Part shown: piece after piece, positions 56,263-64,000 of the stretch | Layout: each line of letters begins with the position of its first letter | How positions within the stretch are numbered: the first letter of the stretch is position 1 | NCBI GenBank assembly: GCA_017617545.1 | Contig: JAFZVZ010000017.1 | Span: 226,843 to 290,842 of the forward strand | Direction of reading: 5' to 3' | Length of the DNA stretch: 64,000 bases | Source of the DNA: Lachnospiraceae bacterium | GTDB taxonomy: Bacteria; Bacillota; Clostridia; Lachnospirales; Lachnospiraceae | The notes under the pieces: generated by a model | What the model saw: only the letters and a program-made list of their open reading frames with translations | Told to the model about the DNA's origin: nothing | Database searches by the model: none | Program-made: the position numbers and the translations under genes

Positions 56263-57159
56263 TTAACATTCCGAAAGTGAGACCATGTGTCCGTCCCTGT
56301 TCCGGTACAACTCCATGCGATGCAGCGTAAAGCAGCGCTCCGGGATGCCCGCATCCGACGAAGGTTCTTCTCCGTCCGCACCGCTTTCTTCCGTAACACC
56401 CGAGGCGATCTGACGAAGCGCTGTCGCGATCAGTTCCGCGGAAATGTTATTCTCGCTTCCCGCATCCACGGCAAACAGAAATCTCAGCGCGCCGTCCCGG
56501 TGTAACGAGTGCTCGCTGCGCTCATATCCCCAGCCATCGCCGAGCGTCTCAGGCACGGAAAATACACCGTCATCGGACAGATAGTTCACACTGTCGCGGT
56601 CTTCATTTTCCAAAAAGTCATTCGGAAAATCTCCCTTTACAACGCCGATCGCGTGCACGCCCGCGCGCACATCCACAGCTCTTGTTCCGTTCTTCGCCTT
56701 CTTCTCGATGCAGTACGACTGCAGGCCCGCGAACGACGCAAGCGCATCCGCAAGAGGCTTCTCGAAGCCCGGCAGCGGCTCGCACAGGTACATTGCTCCT
56801 GCGATCTGGGACATACCGGTCTGCTTTCTCGTGTTCGGCTCCCGCTCGGGAAGCACCGTCACGGAGCGGATGTAAAAACCGTCGCACATGGCTCCCTGAA
56901 GGCTCTTCGCAAGCTCCGCAGCGTAATCATCCGACGGCGCCTTCTCTATCGCAAGCTCACAGTCGAAATACTCGCCGTCGCTTGTCATTGAAAGAGCAAG
57001 CGGCTGCGCGAAGCTCATGATCATATGAGGGTGAAAGCCCTGGCTGTACGCGATCGGTATTCCGCTCCGCGCGATCGCGTGCTGAAAATACCGCATCACA
57101 TCGAGGTGTCCGAGGAAACGAAGCCGGTCGTATTTTGCGAAACAAACACGGATGTTCAT
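56263..57159 (-). CDS. Radical-SAM-associated protein (TIGR03936/DUF2344 family)
   Basis: 298 aa. It begins MNIRVCFAKYDRLRFLGHLDVMRYFQHAIARSGIP; the GFHPHMIMSFAQPLALSMTSDGEYFD segment marks the family. Always found next to the TIGR03960 radical SAM gene; function unknown. The start at 57159 overlaps the upstream stop by 4 nt (ATGA). The tail from about 230 on is acidic and probably disordered. Confidence 0.9.
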   Translation of the reverse strand: MNIRVCFAKYDRLRFLGHLDVMRYFQHAIARSGIPIAYSQGFHPHMIMSFAQPLALSMTSDGEYFDCELAIEKAPSDDYAAELAKSLQGAMCDGFYIRSVTVLPEREPNTRKQTGMSQIAGAMYLCEPLPGFEKPLADALASFAGLQSYCIEKKAKNGTRAVDVRAGVHAIGVVKGDFPNDFLENEDRDSVNYLSDDGVFSVPETLGDGWGYERSEHSLHRDGALRFLFAVDAGSENNISAELIATALRQIASGVTEESGADGEEPSSDAGIPERCFTLHRMELYRNRDGHMVSLSEC

Positions 57160-59039
57160 ACCATCTCCTCCTTCCCGCGCGGCTGCTTGCAGATGCCGCA
57201 GCCAAACGCCGCCGCCCCGCAGCCGGAGCATTGCTTCATGCAGTTCGGTGTGATCTCTGCGCGCTGCGCCTTCTCATACTCACGGTACAAAAACTTCTTC
57301 GTCACACCGATATCAATATGGTCCCACGGAAGGATCTCGTCCTTACCGCGCTCGCGCAGGTTGTAAAACTCCACGGTGATCCCATGGCGGTCGAGAACTT
57401 CCTTCCAGATATCATAATGAAAATGCTCCACCCACGCGTCGTAGATGCATCCGCGCCGGTAAGCCTCCTCGATCGCGGGACCGATCTTGCGGTCACCGCG
57501 AGCGAAGATGCCCTCCATCTCGCTCGTCTCCGCGTCGTGCCAGTGATACTCGAGGCTCTTCGCGTTCAGTTGCTCATTGACCGTAGCCTTCAGAAGCCTT
57601 TGATTCTGCAGAAAATGCTCCTTCGTGATCATCGGCATCCACTGGAACGGCGTGAACGGTTTCGCGATGAAATACGAGGTGCTGATCGTAACGTTCACAC
57701 GCCCGTGGCGCTGATCCTTCGGGAGTTTATAGTATTCCGCGGCGATCGCGTTTCCGAGCTCCGCGATCCCCTTCACATCGTCGTCCCCCTCGGTGGGAAG
57801 TCCGAGCATAAAGTACAGCTTTACCTTGTTCCATCCCGCGGCAAATGCCTTGCCCGCGCCGGACAGAATGTCCTCGTCCGTGAGGCCCTTGTTGATCACG
57901 TTTCGCATGCGCTGCGTTCCGGCCTCCGGTGCGAAGGTGATACTGCTCTTGTTGACATCCTGCACCTTCTGCATGACATCGACGGCAAACGCATCGATCC
58001 GGAGCGAAGGAAGCGACAGGCTCACATGCCGCTCACGGCACTCGTCGATCATCGCGTACACAAGCTCCTGAAGCCCCGAGAAATCGCTCGAGCTGAGGGA
58101 GCTTAAGTTCATCTCATCCTGTCCCGAGGTATCGAGAAGGTTCTTCGCCATATCAAGCAGATGTCCTACCGAGCGCTCACGGTTCGGGCGGTAGATCATG
58201 CCCGCCTGGCAGAACCGGCAGCCTCTTGTGCAGCCGCGCTGAAGCTCTAAAACGACGCGGTCCTGAATGACGCGCAGGAACGGAAGAAGCTGCTTGTCCG
58301 GATAGACACAGGTGTCGAGATCCTTCACGACCTGCTTGCGGATCTTCGCGGGAACATCCTCGTAGATCGGCTCGAACGAGCGGATCGTTCCGTCCTCGTT
58401 GTACTCCACACGATACAGGCTCGGAACATACATGCCCTCGATATGGGAAACCTTGCGAAGAAAATCCCGTCTTGTGCCGCCATCCGCGCGATTGGCCTTG
58501 TACAGGTCAAGGATATCGTCGTAAACCTTCTCCCCCTCTCCGATATAGAAGAAATCAAAGAAATCCGCGATCGGCTCGGGGTTGTAGGAGCACGGACCGC
58601 CGCCGATCACGATCGGATCCTCCTCGGTTCTGTCCTCCGAATGAAGAGGAATTCCCGCGAGGTCGAGGATCTGCAGAACGTTGGTGTAGCACATCTCGTA
58701 CTGCAGCGTGATACCCAGGAAATCAAAATTCTTCACTGGGGACTGCGTCTCCAGCGTAAACAGCGGGATATGCTCCTCCCGCATGATCTTGTCGAGGTCC
58801 ACCCACGGCGAATAGACACGCTCACAGTACGTGTCTTCCCGCCGGTTGAACAGATCGTATAATATCTGAATGCCGAGGTGTGACATTCCGACTTCATAGA
58901 CGTCCGGGAAGCACATCGCAAACCGGATGTCCACCTTGTCGGGATCCTTCACAACCATGTTGATCTCACCGCCGATATATCTCGCCGGCTTCTCAACGCG
59001 CAACAATATGTCATCGCTCAGAGCAAGTTGATTTCTCAT
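57156..59039 (-). CDS. B12-binding-type radical SAM protein (TIGR03960 family)
   Basis: 627 aa. An N-terminal cobalamin-binding-like region (CFPDVYEVGMSHLGIQILYDLFN), a radical SAM barrel with CTRGCRFC binding the [4Fe-4S] cluster, and a C-terminal Cys cluster CMKQCSGCGAAAFGCGICK. Substrate unknown. Its position before rng and rplU, together with its partner, hints at RNA or ribosome modification, but this is inference. Confidence 0.92.
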   Translation of the reverse strand: MRNQLALSDDILLRVEKPARYIGGEINMVVKDPDKVDIRFAMCFPDVYEVGMSHLGIQILYDLFNRREDTYCERVYSPWVDLDKIMREEHIPLFTLETQSPVKNFDFLGITLQYEMCYTNVLQILDLAGIPLHSEDRTEEDPIVIGGGPCSYNPEPIADFFDFFYIGEGEKVYDDILDLYKANRADGGTRRDFLRKVSHIEGMYVPSLYRVEYNEDGTIRSFEPIYEDVPAKIRKQVVKDLDTCVYPDKQLLPFLRVIQDRVVLELQRGCTRGCRFCQAGMIYRPNRERSVGHLLDMAKNLLDTSGQDEMNLSSLSSSDFSGLQELVYAMIDECRERHVSLSLPSLRIDAFAVDVMQKVQDVNKSSITFAPEAGTQRMRNVINKGLTDEDILSGAGKAFAAGWNKVKLYFMLGLPTEGDDDVKGIAELGNAIAAEYYKLPKDQRHGRVNVTISTSYFIAKPFTPFQWMPMITKEHFLQNQRLLKATVNEQLNAKSLEYHWHDAETSEMEGIFARGDRKIGPAIEEAYRRGCIYDAWVEHFHYDIWKEVLDRHGITVEFYNLRERGKDEILPWDHIDIGVTKKFLYREYEKAQRAEITPNCMKQCSGCGAAAFGCGICKQPRGKEEMV

Positions 59040-59141
59040 AACCGCACCTTCTCTTTATATAGTATCGCGAATGCTTCGGAAAATGCAGGAGCACCGACGT
59101 GATCGCAGAACAACCTTTAGGCATGTCGATGTCCTCTTTTA

Positions 59142-59170
59142 ATTGTATCATTTTCCGGGTGCGGTTTCAA
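59142..59170 (-). promoter_or_regulatory. Promoter for the radical SAM pair
   Basis: Minus strand: TTGAAA (59170-59165), 17 bp, TACAAT (59147-59142), giving a leader of about 95 nt. Confidence 0.7.
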
Positions 59171-59225
59171 GACTGACGGTTTCCGATTTTCTGTTCCGAA
59201 AACGTGTCTTTCGCCGCTGTTTTGC

Positions 59226-59254
59226 TTGTCTTTCGGCGCTTTTTGGCATATAAT
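59226..59254 (+). promoter_or_regulatory. Promoter for the zinc-ribbon membrane protein
   Basis: TTGTCT (59226-59231), 17 bp, TATAAT (59249-59254), 35 bp before the ATG. Confidence 0.7.
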
Positions 59255-59289
59255 CAATACGTTATGAATAACTGTTCCGGAGGTTTCCC

Positions 59290-60237
59290 ATGGCATTCTG
59301 TCCGAAGTGCAAAAACGAGTATCGCGAGGGCATTCTGATCTGCCCCGATTGCAACTGTGAACTCACCGAAGAATTGGTCGAGATCACGCCGCCGATCCTT
59401 ACGATCCGCAGTGAAAAAGTGATGGATCGGTTCGTCGATTATCTCTCCTATTCCGGGATCAAAACCCGTGTGTCGCGCGATGCGAACGACGAGCGTTTTG
59501 AACTGTTCTGCGACAAGGCCGACAACGACCGCGTAAAGCGCGCGTTCGCCGTTTTTGTAGCTGTTGAGACGGGCAATGCCGCGGCAAACCGCAACAATTC
59601 TTCTCTTGAACAGGCAACGGTTCTCGCCGATGTCGACGACATCAACGAAGTCACGATCCCCGAGGACTGGGAGGAAGCCCTGGAAACGGATGAGGAGGTT
59701 GACGAGGACATTCTCGATCTTCTCGAGGAGGATGCCGTGAGTGAGCTGACCGCGCCTGCGTTCATGCATGTACGCCAGGCTCCCACGCAGTATGTTTCCG
59801 CCGCGGAGAAAAGCCGCGACACGAAGGAAACCGGATTCACGCTGATCGTCATCGGCGCCGTACTCGGCGCGATCGTGGTCGGTTTCGCCTGCTCCGACAA
59901 GAGCAATCCCTACGCGGAGATCGTCATGGGCGCGATGGCTGTCCTCATGATCATCTACGGTTTTTACAGCCTTTCCAAGAGCAAAAAGCTTCTCACTGTC
60001 GCAGCCTCCGAGGACGCAATGTCTGCGAAGATCCGCGACTATCTCGGCACGGAACTCACAAAGCAGGACATTGAGGATACCGTACAGTCTTCGGATGCCG
60101 AAGGTCCTGAGCTTGATCTCATCCGGCAGAACTATCTGATCGAACAGCTGAAGGAACATTTTCCGAATGCTGACGAACCTCTTCTGCTCTATCTTGCCGA
60201 TGATTGGTATAATGAACAATTTAGTGCAAATTCTTAA
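59290..60237 (+). CDS. Zinc-ribbon membrane protein of unknown function
   Basis: 315 aa. Zinc ribbon CPKCKNEY...ICPDCNCEL (residues 4-23), then a small alpha/beta domain with VMDRFVDYLSYSGIKTRV and RFELFCDKADNDRVKRAF, resembling DUF2007-type domains. An acidic stretch spans about 120-155, two membrane segments about 182-220, and an acidic C-terminal domain follows. The same N-terminal module occurs in the 1061-aa protein after it, so the two are paralogues. GGAGG stands 5 nt before the ATG. Function not recognised. Confidence 0.8.
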   Translation: MAFCPKCKNEYREGILICPDCNCELTEELVEITPPILTIRSEKVMDRFVDYLSYSGIKTRVSRDANDERFELFCDKADNDRVKRAFAVFVAVETGNAAANRNNSSLEQATVLADVDDINEVTIPEDWEEALETDEEVDEDILDLLEEDAVSELTAPAFMHVRQAPTQYVSAAEKSRDTKETGFTLIVIGAVLGAIVVGFACSDKSNPYAEIVMGAMAVLMIIYGFYSLSKSKKLLTVAASEDAMSAKIRDYLGTELTKQDIEDTVQSSDAEGPELDLIRQNYLIEQLKEHFPNADEPLLLYLADDWYNEQFSANS

Positions 60238-60256
60238 CAAATTTTTCATAATTTTG

Positions 60257-60285
60257 TTGAAAAAATCGGTCAATTTCACTATAAT
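60257..60285 (+). promoter_or_regulatory. Promoter for the long coiled-coil gene
   Basis: TTGAAA (60257-60262), 17 bp, TATAAT (60280-60285). It leaves a leader of about 205 nt. Confidence 0.8.
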
Positions 60286-60306
60286 TTATAAGTGAACGTT
60301 ATAAAT

Positions 60307-60360
60307 GCCTTTACAGAAAGGCAAAACCGGCGGGAAACGCGCTGATTTCCCGCTGTTTTA
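60307..60360 (+). terminator. Leader hairpins with terminator-like second stem
   Basis: GCCTTT-acag-AAAGGC is followed by GCGGGAAA-cgcgctga-TTTCCCGC and TGTTTT. Lying between promoter and gene, it could act as an attenuator. No known riboswitch was recognised in the leader. Confidence 0.55.
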
Positions 60361-60499
60361 CGCGTGTTTTTGACATTTTCCGACGAACTAAAGGTTAGAA
60401 AGTGGCCTTCGTGATGCGCAACCGGCGTCATCGCGGCATCGGAAATGTAACGCGGTAAAGAGGAGAACAAAAAAGAAGCAGCGCAGAAATGAGGAAACC

Positions 60500-63400
60500 A
60501 TGCCCTACTGTCCCACCTGCAAAAAAGAATATCCTTCGGGAACAACGATTTGCGCGGAGTGCAACATTTCCCTTGTGAACACCCGTCCCGCGGACCTTGT
60601 TTCGTTCGTTTCCCTGCAGAACCAGGAAGTTTCCGACCGGTTTATCGAGTATCTCAAGGAACATGAGATTGAGGCGATTTCCGAGTACGGCATCCGGGAT
60701 GATGTCTATCGCATCTATGTCAACAAGGATGACAAGAAGACCGCGATGAAGTGCTTCATCTCCTTCCAGGCTGCCGAGAAGCGAAACAAGAACGGCTCCG
60801 GTTCCGGTGACAACTCTGCTGCTTCCGTCCAGAAGGAAATCGAAGAGGCACAGAAGGCGAAGAAGAAAGCCGAGGAAGAACGCCGGGCTGAGGAAGAACG
60901 CATCGCTGCCGAGAAGAAGGCTGACGAGGAGCGCATTGCTGCTGCCATGAAGGCTGAGGAGGAGCGCCGCGCCGAGGAAGCGCGCATCGCTGCCGAGAAG
61001 AAGGCTGAGGAAGAGCGCATTGCCGCCGAGAAGAAGGCCGAGGAAGAGCGTATCGCTGCTGAGAAGAAGGCTGAGGAAGAGCGTATCGCCGCTGAGAAGA
61101 AGGCTGAGGAAGAACGCATCGCCCGTGAGAAGGCCGAGGCTGAGCGTATCGCCGCTGAAAAGAAGGCTGAGGAAGAACGCATCGCCCGCGAAAAGGCTGA
61201 GGCTGAGCGCATCGCTGCCGAGAAGAAGGCCGAGGAAGAGCGTATCGCCCGCGAGAAGGAAGAGGCTGAGCGTATCGCCCGCGAAAAGGCCGAGGCTGAG
61301 CGCATCGCTGCCGAGAAGAAGGCTGAGGAAGAACGCATCGCCCGTGAGAAAGCTGAGGCTGAGCGTATTGCCGCTGAGAAGAAAGCCGAGGAAGAACGTA
61401 TCGCTCGCGAGAAGGCCGAGGCCGAGCGCATTGCCCGTGAAAAGGCTGAAGCGGAACGTATCGCCGCTGAGAAGAAAGCTGAGGAAGAACGGATCGCTCG
61501 CGAAAAGGCTGAGGCTGAGCGTATCGCCCGCGAAAAGAAGGCCGAGGAAGAACGCATCGCTCGTGAGAAGGCTGAAGCCGAGCGCATAGCTGCCGAGAAG
61601 AAGGCCGAGGAAGAACGGATTGCCCGTGAAAAGGCCGAGGCTGAGCGCATTGCCGCTGAGAAGAAGGCCGAGGAGGAACGCAGGGCTGCAGCTGCAAAGC
61701 AGGCTGAGGAACATGAGACCGAGTTCACCGCCAATGCCGCAACCCGCACGAAGCGTCCTTACTATCCGAAGAACGAATCTTCTTCCCCGGAAAATGATTC
61801 CGAATTCGAATCCATTTTCGCTGCCAAGAAAGATAACAAGAAGCGCTCTACCCTCTTCGCCGAGATGGAGAAGAACGAGGAAGCAGCTGCTTCTGCCGCA
61901 GAAGAAGGAAACGCTGAAGACGGATTTGATTTTACGCCGAAGCGTCCGCTGACGGCTTACCAATTTGAAAAGAAGCGTCAGGAAGACCTTGACACTTACG
62001 TAAGAGAACATGAGAATACCGAAACGCCCGCTACCTCCGGTCGCGCATCCGTGATCGAGGAGGACGGCAAGGTGAATATCTCCTTCTCTGATTACGAACA
62101 GACCTACGAAGTACCGAACTATGAGGATGCAGATCCTACTCCGGTTTACTCCGATCCGAACGTAAAAGTCGATTGGGGCGCAGGCGCCGACGATTCGGCA
62201 ACGGATTGGCAGAACCGCTCTTCCGAGAGCGAGCCGATCTTCGTTGAGACCGAGCGTGTGAACAGCGATGATATCGACGATGACAAGATCATCGACGAGG
62301 CAGATATCCGCTCCTTCAGCCGTGCTGCTGAGGATGCCGAATCCGCATACGAATCTCCTGTCAACTCGGCACAGGATCCGACCGACTATGAGAGCAGCTC
62401 CGAGGCTGACGCGGAAGGAAGTGAGGACGCATTTTCCGATTTCCTCAACAACTTCAAGCGCGCAAGCCTCTCCAAGAGCATGAAGAAGTCCTCGGATACC
62501 GGCGAGCGCAGCGGCAAGGGCACGTACGCTTCGTCCCGTCCTACTCCGGTCGCGGTTCCCGAACAGGTTAAGCCCGCAACCAAGAAACCGGTAGTGAGCG
62601 AGGCATCCGACGCAGCCAAGTCCTCCAAGCAGGTACGCTCCGCCGCAGAGGATATCGCAGCATCCAAGATTGAGACGGTTGTCGAGGACATCGTTCCCGA
62701 CGCAAAATACCGCACGCAGGATGACACGGATTACGAGTCCGTACCGTCCCGTCCTACCGATATTCAGGATACGAAGATCAAGGTTTCCTTCGACAATGAC
62801 ATCATCGAGGAAGTCGTTACCTCCGCAGCTGAGGAAGTACGTCCGAACATCGACCAGAGTTCTTCGTTCGCAAATCCTGAGAAGCCTGTAGACGCTGCAT
62901 TCTCCAGCAAAAAGCCGACACCTCGCAAGTTCGAGGCTCCGGAGGAGCTGGACGACGGCACCTACCGCGGTTTTGTTCCGGACTACTCTCCTACGAACCC
63001 GGACAACGAATCCGCAGAGCCTGAGGAAGTATCCGAGTACGATGAGTTCAAGAAGAAGGTTCACGCCCGCAAGGAAGAGAACCAGGCGATCAACGCTCAG
63101 ATCAAGGCGGAAGCTACCCGCCAGGCCAACCTTGTCAAGGATTTCGGCAAGAAGGGCAAGATCGTGTTCGAGGATACGGACGATCTCGACAACTACGCAG
63201 GCTTTGTTCCGGACTACACTCCGAACACGAGCAACGAGGAAGAATTTGACTTCTACAAGCCTCATCAGGTTTCCAGCTATGCCAAGTATAAGAAAGGCAG
63301 CAAGCCCGGCGCGGCTGAGGGTGCTCCCGGAAGAACGACCGGATTTATGCGCCTGACGAGCGATGACGAAGTGGAAACGCTCTTCATCACCCACGTACCG

Positions 63401-63685
63401 AGCACGGCCAAGAAGGTTCTGAAGCCTCAGGAGATCAAGAACGCGAACTTCCTCATCAACATGAGCGGCAAGCGTCTCTCCAAGCTCTTCAACAGCTGGA
63501 TGATGCTGAATGTCACGACACAGACCGTTCGTGCATTCGAGAAGGATGACGCTGAGGATGCCGAGAACTACGAGTTGAAGATCAACGGTATCAAGAAACT
63601 CCTCACCGACAACTTCGGCGAGATCAACGAGATCTTCCTCGACAGTCTTGTTCAGAGATACTACAGCAAATTCCTGGACGAGTGA
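60500..63685 (+). CDS. Zinc-ribbon protein with very long charged helix, function unknown
   Basis: 1061 aa, no membrane segment or signal peptide. Zinc ribbon CPTCKKEY...ICAECNISL (residues 4-23), then VSDRFIEYLKEHEIEAISEYG and YRIYVNKDDKKTAMKCF as in the upstream paralogue. Residues about 120-400 are tandem AEKKAEEERIA and REKAEAERIA units, a highly charged stretch likely to form a single alpha-helix or coiled coil. An acidic disordered region with a duplicated YxGFVPDYxP motif follows (near 62955 and 63190). The last 110 residues are globular (KNANFLINMSGKRLSKLFNSWMML). A scaffold or signalling role is conceivable; no function can be assigned. Confidence 0.82.
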   Translation: MPYCPTCKKEYPSGTTICAECNISLVNTRPADLVSFVSLQNQEVSDRFIEYLKEHEIEAISEYGIRDDVYRIYVNKDDKKTAMKCFISFQAAEKRNKNGSGSGDNSAASVQKEIEEAQKAKKKAEEERRAEEERIAAEKKADEERIAAAMKAEEERRAEEARIAAEKKAEEERIAAEKKAEEERIAAEKKAEEERIAAEKKAEEERIAREKAEAERIAAEKKAEEERIAREKAEAERIAAEKKAEEERIAREKEEAERIAREKAEAERIAAEKKAEEERIAREKAEAERIAAEKKAEEERIAREKAEAERIAREKAEAERIAAEKKAEEERIAREKAEAERIAREKKAEEERIAREKAEAERIAAEKKAEEERIAREKAEAERIAAEKKAEEERRAAAAKQAEEHETEFTANAATRTKRPYYPKNESSSPENDSEFESIFAAKKDNKKRSTLFAEMEKNEEAAASAAEEGNAEDGFDFTPKRPLTAYQFEKKRQEDLDTYVREHENTETPATSGRASVIEEDGKVNISFSDYEQTYEVPNYEDADPTPVYSDPNVKVDWGAGADDSATDWQNRSSESEPIFVETERVNSDDIDDDKIIDEADIRSFSRAAEDAESAYESPVNSAQDPTDYESSSEADAEGSEDAFSDFLNNFKRASLSKSMKKSSDTGERSGKGTYASSRPTPVAVPEQVKPATKKPVVSEASDAAKSSKQVRSAAEDIAASKIETVVEDIVPDAKYRTQDDTDYESVPSRPTDIQDTKIKVSFDNDIIEEVVTSAAEEVRPNIDQSSSFANPEKPVDAAFSSKKPTPRKFEAPEELDDGTYRGFVPDYSPTNPDNESAEPEEVSEYDEFKKKVHARKEENQAINAQIKAEATRQANLVKDFGKKGKIVFEDTDDLDNYAGFVPDYTPNTSNEEEFDFYKPHQVSSYAKYKKGSKPGAAEGAPGRTTGFMRLTSDDEVETLFITHVPSTAKKVLKPQEIKNANFLINMSGKRLSKLFNSWMMLNVTTQTVRAFEKDDAEDAENYELKINGIKKLLTDNFGEINEIFLDSLVQRYYSKFLDE
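60868..61710 (+). repeat. In-frame tandem repeats encoding KAEEERIA units
   Basis: Degenerate 30- and 33-bp direct repeats (GCNGAGAAGAAGGCNGAGGA and variants), all in frame with the coding sequence. Synonymous changes between copies show that the protein sequence, not the DNA, is conserved. The number of copies may vary between strains. Confidence 0.88.
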
Positions 63686-63774
63686 TCAAACGTAAATGAC
63701 ATAACACAAAAAGAAGGGTCCGATCGGACAATGTCATTAAGATAACGACATTGAAATAACGAGAGTTTATGAAC

Positions 63775-63817
63775 ACGGGACGAAAGAGGTCATTTTCTTT
63801 CGTCCCGTTGCTTTTTT
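63775..63817 (+). terminator. Intrinsic terminator after the long coiled-coil gene
   Basis: ACGGGACGAAAG (63775-63786) pairs perfectly with CTTTCGTCCCGT (63797-63808), then TGCTTTTTT. Confidence 0.93.
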
Positions 63818-63831
63818 ATGCACCATTAATA

Positions 63832-63852
63832 AGCAGAGGCAGTTCCTCTGCT
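63832..63852. other. Short hairpin downstream of the terminator
   Basis: AGCAGAGG-cagtt-CCTCTGCT, 8 bp, followed by CAAAAAATTTT. No T tract; role unknown. Confidence 0.4.
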
Positions 63853-63896
63853 CAAAAAATTTTACGCAATTCATCAAATCTATGCTATCCTATAAA

Positions 63897-64000
63897 GGAA
63901 GCCTTGAAAGGTCTTTGCTGAAGGCGTCCGTTCCCTGTGTCGGTCCGGGCGTATGGGAATCAGATTTCTGGCAACGACCGCTTCCAACTCAGGTGGTGAG
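63897..64000 (+). ncRNA. Possible structured RNA, 5' part only (6S-like?)
   Basis: No open frame or ribosome site is seen, but there are many complementary segments: GTTCCC/GGGAAT, CGGTC/GACCG, CTCA/TGAG. A plausible start region (TTTACG, 19-bp spacer, TATCCT) precedes it. CCCTGTGTCGGT and the GC-rich flanks loosely recall 6S RNA. The molecule runs past the window end, so identity cannot be settled. Confidence 0.3.

Noticed and set aside
60868-61710. CRISPR-like or VNTR repeat array
   Set aside because: Repeats have no unique spacers, are in frame, and vary at synonymous sites, so they are protein repeats.
60428-63394. 988-aa open frame on the minus strand
   Set aside because: It is antisense to the zinc-ribbon/helix gene; its Leu/Phe/Ser-rich repeats mirror the KAEEERIA codons. 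No ribosome site and no domain.

Overview
The window reads as a chromosomal segment of a Clostridia-class Firmicute, most likely of the family Lachnospiraceae. The main clues are ribosomal protein L27 with a cleavable N-terminal extension next to its protease Prp, a tetrahydrofolate riboswitch on folT, the LexA/YneA SOS pair, SepF, an mreBCD-minC-rodA wall locus, and the gene order of the radical-SAM pair, rng, rplU, prp, rpmA, obg, yhbY, nadD, rsfS. G+C is about 50-55% by eye, lower around 40-49 kb. No rRNA, tRNA, CRISPR array, prophage or insertion sequence was seen. The family assignment is inference.

Layout. 0-3.5 kb: nrnA, a fused truB-ribF gene, and rpsO. 3.5-7.1 kb: folate salvage, with a THF riboswitch, folT and two folC paralogues. 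7.2-9.3 kb: a membrane-anchored GH5 endoglucanase carrying a PASTA domain. 9.4-9.7 kb: two large hairpins with unrelated stems but the same loop sequence in opposite orientation. 10-12 kb: pnp. 12.2-17.4 kb: GH2 beta-galactosidase and GH95 fucosidase-like genes, then a divergent UppP. 18.3-26.7 kb: ftsK, mutL, miaA, a PLP enzyme and radC. 26.7-35.2 kb: cell elongation (mreB, mreC, mreD, a very large PBP2, minC without minD, rodA, a carboxypeptidase). 35.3-40.3 kb: a P-loop protein, an HlyD-like protein, yggS, sepF, lspA, rluD. 40.4-43.3 kb: an ATPase, an orphan BlaI-type regulator and a tyrosine recombinase. 43.4-47.9 kb (minus strand): a MoxR / DUF58 / transglutaminase module. 48.1-50.2 kb: a TtcA-like gene and the divergent SOS pair yneA/lexA with four LexA boxes. 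50.4-59.0 kb (minus strand): the ribosome-assembly and translation group. 59.3-63.7 kb: two paralogous zinc-ribbon proteins, one with a roughly 280-residue charged helix. The last 180 bases contain the start of a possible structured RNA.

Functionally this is mostly housekeeping: tRNA/rRNA modification, ribosome maturation, wall elongation and division, and SOS control. It is interleaved with plant-glycan degradation and folate uptake. The cassette between rpsO and pnp separates two genes that are neighbours in many bacteria.

The least explained signals are: (i) the octamer CGNAAAAT, found about 90 times on the two strands by hand count where about 6-8 are expected; (ii) the paired hairpins with a shared inverted loop upstream of pnp; and (iii) the two zinc-ribbon proteins at the right end.
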